A program made the position numbers and the translations under genes. Below, piece after piece: positions 45,054-54,897 of a stretch of DNA of 64,000 bases. The DNA comes from Mortierella alpina (Eukaryota; Mortierellomycota; Mortierellomycetes; Mortierellales; Mortierellaceae). The stretch is taken from NCBI GenBank assembly GCA_029449245.1, contig JANATF010000004.1:868001-932000 (forward strand), in the 5' to 3' direction. How positions within the stretch are numbered: position 1 is the first letter of the stretch; every line of letters starts with the position of its first letter. The notes under the pieces are model-generated. The model was not told the DNA's origin. It saw nothing but the letters and a program-made list of their open reading frames with translations, and did not search any database.

Positions 45054-45636
45054 ATGGCCCGCCAACGTTCTCGCGCAGCCCCCTCTCAGCAGACCCGCAG
45101 GGCCTCGACTATGCCTTCGCGCCAGGCCCCTCCACCGCCACCACCTGCCCAGCAGCAGCATCAAATGGCGCCGGCGCAGCAGCAACCCTCGGGATTAGCT
45201 CAGCCAGCACCAAGACAGCCAGGCCTGTTAGGACAGATGGCATCGACCGCCGCCGGAGTAGCAGTGGGATCCACAATCGGACACACCGTTGGCCACGGCA
45301 TCACTGTAAGCGTTTAGTCATTTTTCTTTTCCACCTTTGTTGAGGAACAGCATGGTTGCTGAAAGGTAAACTGACCGGTGCACTTTGTATACCATATAGT
45401 CTATGTTTGGTGGCGGATCGTCCACACAGCAGGAACTGCCAGAGGCACAGGCACAGCCGCAGCAGCAGGCTCAGTACAACAATGCAGTACATTCTGCTGC
45501 ACCAACCTCATGCGACACAGATGCCAAGGCGTTCACCAAGTGCCTTGAAGTCAACAGCAACGATGTAGGCAGGTGTCAATTCTATCTGGAGCAACTCAAG
45601 GCTTGTCAGGCTTTTGCTGCTCAGCAACATTATTGA
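45054..45636 (+). CDS. MIX17: Mix17/CHCHD2-CHCHD10 family twin CX9C protein
   Basis: Mitochondrial intermembrane-space protein of the Mix17 family, imported through the Mia40 disulfide relay. Exons 45054-45305 and 45400-45636 give 162 residues. The N-terminus is Arg/Gln/Pro-rich with an Arg-rich presequence-like start (MARQRSRAAPSQQTRRAS); the middle is the Gly/Ala membrane-like segment LLGQMASTAAGVAVGSTIGHTVGH; the C-terminus carries the twin CX9C pair (C-DTDAKAFTK-C and C-QFYLEQLKA-C). This is the order found in human CHCHD2 and CHCHD10. TATA at 44957 and AATAAA at 45697 flank the gene. Confidence 0.9.
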
Positions 45637-45696
45637 AGAAGTGGAGTATCCACCGTAGCAATATACAACAGTAACGAAAACATGATAGATTATATT

Positions 45697-45702
45697 AATA
45701 AA
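45697..45702 (+). terminator. Polyadenylation-like signal of the CHCHD2-like gene
   Basis: AATAAA 61 bases after the stop codon at 45636, in AT-rich sequence. Suggestive only. Confidence 0.4.
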
Positions 45703-46047
45703 TAGACTGGTCAAATAGTCGTTTTACGAGAGGAGTGAAAGGGTGGACCGCGGCAAAGTGAGAGAAGGAACAAAAAAAGAAAAAGTAGAGTAGAAAAGTA
45801 CTTGACGAGACATAATTCTGTACGACCTGCCGCAGCTCATGAGTCTGGCTGACAATGCTCGCTATTCAAGCAAGTCATCATGAATGCGAGTGATAGGGTT
45901 ACGATAGAAAAGTGCAAGAGTGGTTGGTACAAATACTCTCGATGTGGCCCTCTGAAGTTGCAAGATCACAACAGCAAACGATATACCCCCCCTTCCCCCT
46001 TCCCCCTTGCACAAACACTTCAAACACCGTTCAAAACCTACAGTATA
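45703..46047. other. Intergenic region, seryl-tRNA synthetase promoter
   Basis: About 350 bases with A-rich runs and a pyrimidine-rich stretch (CCCCCCTTCCCCC near 45,985) before the synthetase start. No other gene. Confidence 0.55.
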
Positions 46048-47668
46048 ATGCTAGATATCAACTTGTTCCTGGAGGAACGTGGAGGCAACCCAGAGTTGGT
46101 CCGCGAGTCGCAACGGAAAAGACATGCATCAGTGGAGATTGTAGACGAGATCATTGGCCGATATGAGGACTGGAAATCAGGGACAGGACAGCATAGGGAC
46201 AAAAGTCAACGGGGTTGATCTGGCGTCCATGTGATGGCTGGCAGGTACTAAAGAGCTGCATGCATCTTGCTGTCGTAGCACGTTTTCAACTGGATCAGCT
46301 CAAAAAGAAAGCGAACGCTCTTCAACGAGAGATCGGCTTAAAGCTGAAGGTACGTGTGAGTCCTGCAGACGTGTCTGAAACTGATCCTCTCAGAGATTTA
46401 TACTGACATTTCATTCCATCCACTAGAATCATGAGGATGCCGCTCATCTCATTGCAGAGCGTGAAGAGTGCAAGAGGAACCAGGAGCACATCGAGCTGGA
46501 TATGAAGACCAAAGAATTCAAGAGGACAGCCCAATTGGCCCTCGTCGGAAACCTAGTCCATGAATCAGTGCCCGTGTCGGACAACGAGGCATGAAGTGAA
46601 GTGTTAATGTGGGTGTCACCCATATGCATTTCATTACAAAGATACTAATCGAGTTGGCTCCTCTTCTAGGATCATAATACTGTTGTGAGAACGTACTTTC
46701 ATGACGGCAAAACACCTGTGCAGAATTCAGAGATCTACTCGCACGACGAAGTCCTCTATCGCCTAGGAGCCTATGACCCCGAGCGAGGCCACAAAGTGGC
46801 GCGCCACCGTGGCTACTTTTATATAGACGTGGGCGTGGATCTCAACTTGGCTTTGATCAACTATGGCCTTGCGTTTCTTGGAAGGCGTCAATACAAGAAG
46901 CTGCAGACTCCCTACTTTATGAAGAAGGAGGTCGTGGCCCAGACTGCACAGCTGTCGCAGTTTGATGAGGAGTTGTACAAGGTCACTGGCGAGAACGAGG
47001 ACATGTACCTGAATGCCACCTCGGAGCAGCCCATCTCGGCCTATCATGCCAAGGAGTGGTTTGAGCAGCCTAAAGAGCAGCTGCCGCTCAAGTACGCTGG
47101 CTACTCGACCTGTTTTAGGAAAGAGGCTGGCGCTGCTGGAAGAGACACTTGGGGCGTTTTCCGTGTTCATCAGTTTGACAAGGTCGAGCAGTTCTGTCTG
47201 ACAGAGCCAGAGCATTCGTGGGATATGTTTGAGCAAATGATACTGACCTCGGAAGAGTTCTACCAGACCTTGGGTCTGTCGTACAGAGTCGTGTCGATGG
47301 TCTCGGGGGCATTGAACAATGCCGCAGCCAAGAAGCTGGATCTGGAGGCATGGTTTCCATTCCAGGGTGCCTTCCGTGAGCTGGTGTCGTGCTCAAACTG
47401 CACAGACTTTCAATCGAGGAATCTGGAGATCCGCTGTGGTATCAAAAAGGTGGATGAGCGCGACAAGAGATACGTTCATTGCTTGAATGCTACTTTGGTG
47501 GCGACGACGAGGGCACTGTCGTGTATACTGGAGAACTATCAGACGCCCGAGGGTCTGCGCATCCCAGAAGTGTTGGTGCCATACATGGACGGGCGCGAGT
47601 TTGTGTCATTTGTTCGTCCGCTGAACCACCCCAAGGTAAAAGAGACAGGATATGACATGCACGGCTGA
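46048..47668 (+). CDS. SES1: Seryl-tRNA synthetase, cytosolic
   Basis: Class II aminoacyl-tRNA synthetase that charges tRNA-Ser. Exons 46048-46213, 46279-46349, 46427-46588 and 46670-47668 give about 465 residues. The N-terminal coiled-coil arm reads LFLEERGGNPELVRESQRKR, RFQLDQLKKKANALQREIG and FKRTAQLALVGNLVHESVPV. Motif 2 (CFRKEAGAAGRDTWGVFRVHQF) and motif 3 (SCSNCTDFQSRNLEIRCG) are present. The third intron starts with GC (GAG|GCATGA) and ends CTTCTAG, because the only GT option would delete the conserved VSDNE. The first donor is ambiguous: the best GT site adds about 12 residues after EDWK compared with other family members. The stop at 47668 ends a slightly short C-terminus. Confidence 0.93.
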
Positions 47669-48470
47669 CTGCGTGCGTTAGAAAGTGCATTGTGCTGACA
47701 CTGGGACATCCCTGGTGTGTTTTATCTTTGCTTCTCCTGGCATAGAAATGAGACACAGCGTAGTTTTCTTCATAGACGACAGGCGTCAAGCGTAGAGTGT
47801 AAGAATATAGCCTGAAACCGGGACCTGGAGCTAGCGCACTTGCTTGATTGCATTGCTGACGAACTCTAGTGAGTGATTGACCAACCAACAATAAATCGAA
47901 CAAAGTGCAAATGAAGATTTAGGCCTGGTGCAAGCGAAGCGCGGATTTGGGTGGACCCAGCACCAGAAATGAAATATTAAATAAAAAATGAGATCGCTTT
48001 GCCTTCGAGAGCCATAGCTCAACAAAGATAGGGATGCAGGCTAGAAGAGGGCCAGGAGGGTGAAAGATTACGATGCATGTCATTTCATTCACCCTGGCAC
48101 ATGTATTCTTCCAGGGCCGCAACGGAAGCATACACAACAAAGCGCCAGAAGGCATTTTTTTTTTGACGCGGGGCGGGCACGAAGGCGTGCACCTTCACCA
48201 ACATCGGACCTTGGACGAAAGATAAAAATACGTCAAGACCACATCGGACAGAGAGGTGAAGGTTTTTTTTTTTTGCAGTTCCGCAAGGACCTTGTGCGTG
48301 TGGCCCGGTTTAAGATACATAAAAAAAGATTGTTCCCGCCTCTTTTTTTGCGAGTCTATTCTCTCTCATCCGGCCCTTTCGTTTCCTCGCTCCTCTCCTC
48401 AATCCTCATTCGCCATCTCAACGGCCAGGCCGCATCCTCACCATCTCCATTCTTCATAAGCACCAACAAC
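47669..48470. other. Intergenic region upstream of the Gln/Asn-rich gene
   Basis: An open frame runs from 48060 into the downstream gene, but its N-terminal part is basic and Phe-rich, unlike the rest, and is probably leader. Poly-T runs occur at 48,155 and 48,263. No separate gene recognised. Confidence 0.5.
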
Positions 48471-50312
48471 ATGCCTCCTTTACAGTCCCCATCCGCATTC
48501 GAGTCTGCGGCTGCAATCCCCTTCGCTGATCAGTCGGATTCACCCTTTGACAAGCTATTCGAATCGACCCTGACTTCAGCCCAGCAACAGCAACCGTCGC
48601 AGCAACCGCAGGATCAGGCGCATGCTCCAGCCGACGCTGCTCCTCCTTCCGAAGCTGATATTTCAGCTCTCTTTGGCCTGCCTCCTTCTGCACCATACTC
48701 TCAAGCACCCGCCGTGCTCACACTCCAGCAGTCGGGATTGTCGGCCCCTGCACCCCTCGCCCCACCAGCCCATTACTCATCGCTGCAGCAGCAGCATCTC
48801 GGACACGAGAGAGGTGCAATTGCGCCGATTCCCGCCTCCCCAACGTTCCATCAGGGACCTTCCTCAGCATCCCTGTCTTTTCCTGCCACGCATGTTCCTT
48901 CAGGAACGGCCTATACAACGACATCTTCAAAGAAACATACGACTCATCTCAAATACCCGTCCTACAATGCAACGACCTACGGGCAGGCCCCGGAAGCAGA
49001 AAGAGGCAACACTCAAGTGCTATCGTATGAGCATTCACAGCCATCTCAGCAGTCTTACAACGGCAGCCAACATACCCCATACCAACAATACAACCCTAAT
49101 CAGTTCAACGTCAATGGCTACAGCGTTGTCAATACCGATTACACAGACTATACAAGCCATACGGACCAGTACGATCAGGGGCAGTGCGGATACCCTACGG
49201 CAGAATCGGACTCGCACAAGCACCAGCAGGCAGATCACCCGCTCATGATGAGCGCACCGTCGCGGTCCATCTTCTCACGGTTAGGGGCTGGAAGCAGCGG
49301 AGCTCTCTCGACGCAAGGTCAGGGTACTTTTGCACCCAAGCTCGCCAAGGTCGCCGTGAACTATGTCTCCAACACCTTGGCTGTCACCTCAACCTTTGCG
49401 AGCGAGAAGTTGGCTACCGCCTCTACCAAGATTGCAGATTTGTGGCAGCACAACCAGCATGTCCTTCCCCAACAGCAGCAGCAGCAGAGGGATTTGTACA
49501 ACCACGGCGGATATTACAATGCCGCAGACACAGCAGGATCGACTATTAATAGTAGTTACAGTACCTATGGAAACATTGGTCAGGGCAACGATGCATCTTC
49601 ATATGTCGGGCAGGGCCAGGAACAAGCGCTCGCCCCGAACCCAAGTGACATTTCCCATTATCAATCCTCGTCCTACGAAGACCGCAACCTTAATCAGAGC
49701 AACAACATCAACATCAACAACAACAACAACAACTACAATAGCATGATCCATTACAACAGCAGTAACAGTAACAGCAGTAGCATCCGCAACCCCTTTGCTG
49801 CGACTGCATCCTCAAAGCTATCGAATGTTGCGTCTGTCGCCGGCTCGTATCTGCCTAGCCTTTCAAAACTCCCCGCTTTGCCAGCCCTGCCAGCACTTCC
49901 AGCTCTTCCATGGGGCAACCGCGACAGGAACCAGCAGCTTCCACAGCAGCAGCCATCATCACATCAAATGTACGGTCAGACCTCAGAACAACAGGACTAC
50001 TCTTCTGTAGGAGGCTATTACAACTCGTACGAGACTACTCAGGATCCCGCGTACACGCAGCAGCCCCAACAGCAACAGCAGCAGCAACAGCAACAGCAAC
50101 AGTATCAGTCGGCGTACGGAGATCAAGGTGCTGCCGCCGCTGCTCTCCCCACGGGGAATGGAGGGGGACTCCTGGCGGGCACGGGTGACTGGTGGGGTGG
50201 GATCCGGAACGAAGTCCAGAAGGGTCGTAGGATGGTGGAGACTGGGGTGCAGGTCGGTGTTGCATGGTGGTGGGACTCGGATGCCAAGAATCCGCTTCGG
50301 AACGTGGTGTGA
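48471..50312 (+). CDS. Gln/Asn/Ser/Tyr-rich protein with amphipathic segments, unknown function
   Basis: A single-exon frame of 613 residues from the first ATG after a pyrimidine-rich leader (start in AACAACATGCC). I do not recognise a family. Most of it is disordered and prion-like: Gln tracts (near 50,060-50,105), an Asn run (NNININNNNNNYN, near 49,705-49,735) and many Tyr and Ser. Three stretches differ: about residues 285-325 (FAPKLAKVAVNYVSNTLAV, TSTFASEKLATASTKIADLW), an ASKLSNVASVAGSYLPSL segment ending in a four-copy LPA repeat and W (about 49,800-49,915), and a C-terminal GIRNEVQKGRRMVETGVQVG with WWW. The first two look like amphipathic helices able to bind membranes or lipid droplets (inference). 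The longer frame from 48060 is an alternative start. Confidence 0.7.
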   Translation: MPPLQSPSAFESAAAIPFADQSDSPFDKLFESTLTSAQQQQPSQQPQDQAHAPADAAPPSEADISALFGLPPSAPYSQAPAVLTLQQSGLSAPAPLAPPAHYSSLQQQHLGHERGAIAPIPASPTFHQGPSSASLSFPATHVPSGTAYTTTSSKKHTTHLKYPSYNATTYGQAPEAERGNTQVLSYEHSQPSQQSYNGSQHTPYQQYNPNQFNVNGYSVVNTDYTDYTSHTDQYDQGQCGYPTAESDSHKHQQADHPLMMSAPSRSIFSRLGAGSSGALSTQGQGTFAPKLAKVAVNYVSNTLAVTSTFASEKLATASTKIADLWQHNQHVLPQQQQQQRDLYNHGGYYNAADTAGSTINSSYSTYGNIGQGNDASSYVGQGQEQALAPNPSDISHYQSSSYEDRNLNQSNNININNNNNNYNSMIHYNSSNSNSSSIRNPFAATASSKLSNVASVAGSYLPSLSKLPALPALPALPALPWGNRDRNQQLPQQQPSSHQMYGQTSEQQDYSSVGGYYNSYETTQDPAYTQQPQQQQQQQQQQQQYQSAYGDQGAAAAALPTGNGGGLLAGTGDWWGGIRNEVQKGRRMVETGVQVGVAWWWDSDAKNPLRNVV

Positions 50313-50887
50313 GAACAGCTAGATAGTGTGTACTGTAACTTTTTTTTAGCCTGAGCTTCGCAGCGCTTCATCCTTTACCCCTATTTTATGATACGACGAA
50401 AAAAAAACATTGATGACCTCTACTTTTCTGTAATAGTAATAATAAGTCCTTTTTTTACCATGGAGTGTTCACGAAGATGGGTACATGTTGTCGAGAGCAG
50501 CTCTGAGGCCCTCGTTTATGATTTTGAGTGTACTGGGCTTGGGCGGAGAGACACGCGTTGGAACGCGGTCTTGAATGAGCTCAATGAGCGGCCCGCAACA
50601 CGCGCGCGATGCCTTTGACTTGAGCAGTGAGACAATCTTCGTAACTCCTCAGCACAAGGTGTTGAAGCGTAGCCGGCTAGAGAGGCTGTGTGCAGCGTCA
50701 TCGTCCTGGGCGACAAGGGATCCGGAAGCGCGAAATGCCGAGGATAGTGACTGTCAGTGCGACTGAGCGGACAGAGACTTTTCTTTAGCTGTTTTTCACT
50801 GTCTGTTTCGTTGCTCTCTCCTAGTCATCCTATACCATCCACCTCCGGCAACCTGGCAACGCCCTTCCCCGTCCCTAGTCTTCCCTC
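50313..50887. other. Intergenic region upstream of the DUF1295 gene
   Basis: 3' flank of the Gln/Asn-rich gene and promoter of the DUF1295 gene, both on plus. A short T/C-rich leader precedes 50888. No other gene seen. Confidence 0.55.
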
Positions 50888-52130
50888 ATGGCATCCTTAT
50901 ACTTGAGTCCGTCGATCAGGGTCCTGGTGCCAACGCTGCTGGCAGACTATGCGATCCAGCTCTTTGGCTTCACGGTGTCTACGCTTTTGCAGACCGAGAA
51001 GGTACAAGGAGGAATCTCAACTCGCATCTCTCCATTCTGTCTTTGCAAAAGTGCCAAGTGGCGGGAATCTTTACGCGCAAACTTGGAAGAGCATGGCAGG
51101 AGAATTGCGATGGATTCCTCTGTCTCTTTGTTGATTGTTCTATTTCGTTTCCATACCCTATAGTTTTACGACCTGGCAGGGTCCACGTCATTTATCGTGT
51201 GCACGTACCTTTCGCTCTTCCAGCCCTGGCACAAGGCTAGTCGTCATGATGATGGTAGTCATCGAGTGATTCATCCACGGCAGATGATAGCTTCCTGTAC
51301 GACGGTGCTGTGGGCGCTCTACCTCGGATCGTTCTTGTTCAAGAGGGCATTGAAGAGTGGCGACAAGCGGTTCGACAAGGTCAAGAAGCGCCCTGCTCAG
51401 TTCCTTGTCTACTGGCTGGTGCAAGGAGTCTGGGTGGCCGTGACAGCCTTGCCAGTGTAGGTTACAGGGGGGCACTTGGTGGGAGAGTGAAGGATGAGAG
51501 TTGAAACGAACGGATTGTTATTGACTAATCCTGTAATTGTATTGTTTTTTTTTCTTTGATGGCCCCGTTGACCATACATAGGTATTTGACGAACGCTATC
51601 CCTTCTCGAGTTCATCCAGCGCTTGGGGTACAGGATATGATTGGGTTTTCGCTTTGGGGGTTTGGGTTCGTCTTTCAGGCCATTGCCAACTTTCAGAAAC
51701 AACAGTGGCGAAAGGAAGTTGGCAAAGACTACAAGCGCAGTTTCATATCCCACGGACTATGGTAAAACCTCCAGCTGCATACGTTCTTGTTCTCGCTGAG
51801 TCATGCATGTAATGGAAAACGATACATCCCACGTCTAGGTCACTCTCAAGACATCCTAATTACTTTGGCGAGTGCGTGCTTTGGTGTGGCAGTTATTGGG
51901 TCAGTTCGGGTGCGTTCTCTGCAGGACAAGAGGCTGGACTCTTGCCAGGTTGGATCGCGCGTCTTGCGATGTTTAGCCCTGTGTTTGTCACGGTGCTGAT
52001 TACACGCGTCAGTGGGATCCCGTTGTTGGAGAAGGAGAATGATAGGCGGTTGAAAGATGTGGTGGCGTACTGGAAGTATAAGAAGGAGACCAGCATGTTT
52101 GTGCCCACCTGGCCACGATCGGTTGAATAG
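50888..52130 (+). CDS. DUF1295 / steroid 5-alpha-reductase-like membrane protein
   Basis: Polytopic membrane protein of the DUF1295 family, related to the C-terminal part of steroid reductases; probably in the ER, reaction unknown. Exons 50888-51001, 51164-51456, 51582-51761 and 51839-52130 join in frame to 292 residues. Hydrophobic segments include VLVPTLLADYAIQLFGFTV, FIVCTYLSLF and VYWLVQGVWVAVTALPVYL. The family block GFSLWGFGFVFQAIANFQK is followed by [20 protein letters not shown], in which SRHPNYFGE is the diagnostic motif (presumed NADPH-binding), and by VSGIPLLEKENDRRLKDV near the end. All four phases agree. Confidence 0.88.
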
Positions 52131-52612
52131 AAGTAACGTATCATTGTGCATTTTTATGAACGCGTCTTCTTTTCATGCAAACACGCTTCCTTTTTTTTTT
52201 TTGGGTGAATGTTATACGCGTGTTAAAAGATGCAGTCTGGAGATTGCAGTGCGAAGCGTGTACATGTACAGTACAAGGACCACAAGAGCCAGGATTCACA
52301 AAAAAGGCGAAAAGACAGATGGCAATGACAAGGGCAAAAGAGAAAAGAGCTGGATGGTTGTACTAGCGTTCGGCTCCGAAAGGGGCTCACAAAGAGATGA
52401 GGGCCAGGGGAGGCCTCTACGCAGCAAAGAAAGACACGTGTGAGAGCCAGGATGGATGCTGGATCCAGAATCTGGCTCGTGCCCAATTTATTTGGAGCGA
52501 GACATCGGACCGTCGGATCATCGGACTCTCATTAAGACATCAGGAGCTCATAGTTTCGTCTCTCTGGGACGTCCATACAACTGAATTGAGTGAATGATTC
52601 TCGATCGTCGGC

Positions 52613-52631
52613 GGGGGGGGGGGGGGGGGGG
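52613..52631 (+). repeat. Run of 19 guanines
   Basis: Homopolymer of 19 G on the plus strand in intergenic DNA. Able to form G-quadruplex-like structure and prone to sequencing error. Confidence 0.85.
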
Positions 52632-53548
52632 CGGTCAACCCCTTGGTGCGTGGCCCTCTTTGAGGACTATCATGGGTAGCAAAATCTGTTGTGTCTGTGT
52701 GTGTAGGAGGAGGAAAAAAAGGAGGCTCTCGTTCCTCTCTAATTTTTTTTGATCTATGCATTCACCTTTTTTTTTTTGCCCTGGGAGATGAACTTTGCGT
52801 TCCAATTGCATATTCGATGGGAGCCATTGACAGTTACCCATTGAACAGTATTGAAAAAGATGGTTCTGTGGATGTAAACAGACATGTTTGAAAGTGTCGA
52901 CCATTCAAATGCGCGCCTGTTGAAAGCTCGATGTTCGAAATGGTACAGATACAGAAAAAAAAAAGAGCTAAGAGAGCCATTGTTGGGTGCTGCTCTCTGC
53001 TTTTTTGTCGCGCGCGCTCTCTCCCTCTCTCTTTCTCTACAGAGTACTTTCTCTCAGTTGTCTTTTCAGTGCTCATGCTTGGGTTGTAGTCTACATGCAA
53101 AATGCGCGCTGCTCGTAAGCACGCGGCGGAAAAAAAAGGAGGAGCAGAGCCACGGTGGAGTCTTTGCATATTGAGCAGTGCGTCTGCGTGTGCGGACTGG
53201 TAGGGAGGGCGCAACCGTGATATATTATCCGAGGAGGAGGATGGTGGGTGTAGATCACCGCTACGAAAGTGAAGAGCGTGAGAGAGCGACAGAGAGAGAG
53301 AGAGAGAGTACTACCAGATGGAGATGGAGCAATTAAATAATTATTCAACGGTGTAAACAAGGGACACTTCCTATTGTGGAGCGAGTCGAGACGAAGTTGC
53401 TTTTCAAAGCAACATCAAGGTAGTTTAAGCAAGGTGGATGATGCGAGGCCAGAGTAGTCGAGTACCAAGGTACAGAGTACTGTACAGGGCTGATATCCTC
53501 TCTAGGAGGCAACAGAGCAATTGATCGCGTTGTGTTTGTGATGATTAC

Positions 53549-53582
53549 AGTAGCTGGTACCCGAGTCCAGGTACCAGCTACT
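53549..53582. repeat. Perfect inverted repeat: 13-bp stem, 8-nt loop
   Basis: AGTAGCTGGTACC, an 8-base loop (CGAGTCCA), then GGTACCAGCTACT. The arms are exactly complementary. It lies about 1.3 kb upstream of the SH3-RA gene, near further GTAC palindromes at 53,460-53,490. Confidence 0.85.
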
Positions 53583-53614
53583 AAGTATTAGTACATGATA
53601 TCTGTACTGCTGCT

Positions 53615-53645
<31 letters not shown>
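53615..53645. repeat. GA dinucleotide microsatellite
   Basis: About 15 near-perfect GA units. Ordinary simple repeat. Confidence 0.85.
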
Positions 53646-53648
<3 letters not shown>

Positions 53649-54401
53649 GGGTGTGTGGTGCGCGGATGCCGAACTGTAATCGTTGTTGTTCATAATTCAA
53701 GGCAAGGGCCAAGGGGCGTCGAGGACTGAATAGGGTAGTGTTTCTGGAGGGGTGTGTGTGAGAGAGTGTTTTTGTGTTTGTTTGTGCACTCTCTCTCAAA
53801 AGAAGACGAGAGAGATACGGCGAGCGAGTGGTCGGTCATCTCCATGGCCATCATCCATCTCGTCCTGTCCTTCCCTCTCTCTTTTTTTGTCTCTTCATCT
53901 CATCCGTCTCATCCGTCTCATCCGTCTCATCCATCTCCCTTCACTCACTCACTCTCTCTCTCGCTCTACCCTTGTATTCCTTCTCTTCTGCGTATTTTGA
54001 GTTTTTCTTCTACTTCACACAGTCTCCCGCCAATCCAACCCTGCTTCCCTGCCACCCTTCTTCTCTGCTTCCCTGCTTCCCTGCCACCCTGCTCTCTCCT
54101 GTCCCCCACGCCCATCCCCATCCCTCGCCCACCCCGACACAGCCTTCGCTGCATTGGACTCGCCTCTCCTTGGTCAAGTGTGTGCCTGTCTGTCCATGGT
54201 AATCAGCCTCTCTCTCTCTCACTCTCTCTCACTCTCTCGCTCTTTACAGGATTAAGCTTCTCTCCAGGCACAAGCCTGGTCTTCTTGTTCCCCAACTGAC
54301 ACCTTTTTCTTCTCTCTTTCTCTGTCTTTTCTCTCTCACTCTTCTCTCTCTCACTCTCTCACTCTCTCTCCCTTTCACTCTTTTACTCTTTCACTCTTTC
54401 A

Positions 54402-54479
54402 CCCCATTCTCATTCTCATTCTCACTCTCACCCTCACTCTCACCCTCACTCTCACCCTCATTCTCATTCTCATTCTCAT

Positions 54480-54513
<34 letters not shown>

Positions 54514-54515
54514 GC
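54402..54515. repeat. Hexamer tandem repeat (CATTCT/CACTCT/CACCCT)
   Basis: Roughly 18 imperfect six-base copies in a pyrimidine-rich leader. The opposite strand reads as a Ser/Glu, Asn/Glu repeat frame, which is a shadow. Confidence 0.8.
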
Positions 54516-54897
54516 TCATCCATCCATCCGCCCGTTGCAACCGCTGCACCCTTCGTCGCCCCCTTCGCTCGCTCGCTGCCCTTTGCTGCTTCATTCCCCT
54601 AATCGGATCCCATCACTATCCTGCTGCTCCCTTCGCTCCCTTCGCTCAATCCGACCCCCTTCTTTTATTTCTGACTCGGACCCTCCCATCCGTTGTTCTC
54701 GCTCCAGAACAAGAGCTTCGAGAGACCACACAAACACCCCTCCCTTAACCGCCACGCGCCCACTCTACAGCAGGCTGACTAAATAGTCAAAAAACGGAAA
54801 CGCAGGAGCATCGGGTTTGTCAAGCCTGCCAGTCGCTGCACGCCATAGACCGGACTAGAGCAGTGCTCGCCCTTCCCCTGAAAACCACAACGCCACC

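Larger units (their letters stand above)
52131..54897. other. 2.8-kb low-complexity upstream region of the SH3-RA gene
   Basis: Contains a run of 19 G (52613-52631), GT/GA microsatellites, a perfect hairpin (53549-53582) in a cluster of GTAC sites, a GA dinucleotide run (53,615-53,645), and from about 53,870 to 54,680 an almost pure pyrimidine stretch with tandem TCATCCG-type and CATTCT/CACTCT repeats. No protein family is visible; the frames here are products of composition. Likely promoter and long 5' leader of the next gene. Confidence 0.6.

Noticed and set aside
48060-48470. 137-codon N-terminal extension of the Gln/Asn-rich protein
   Set aside because: Composition is unlike the rest, with Phe runs from poly-T and no motif; the ATG at 48471 follows a typical pyrimidine leader.
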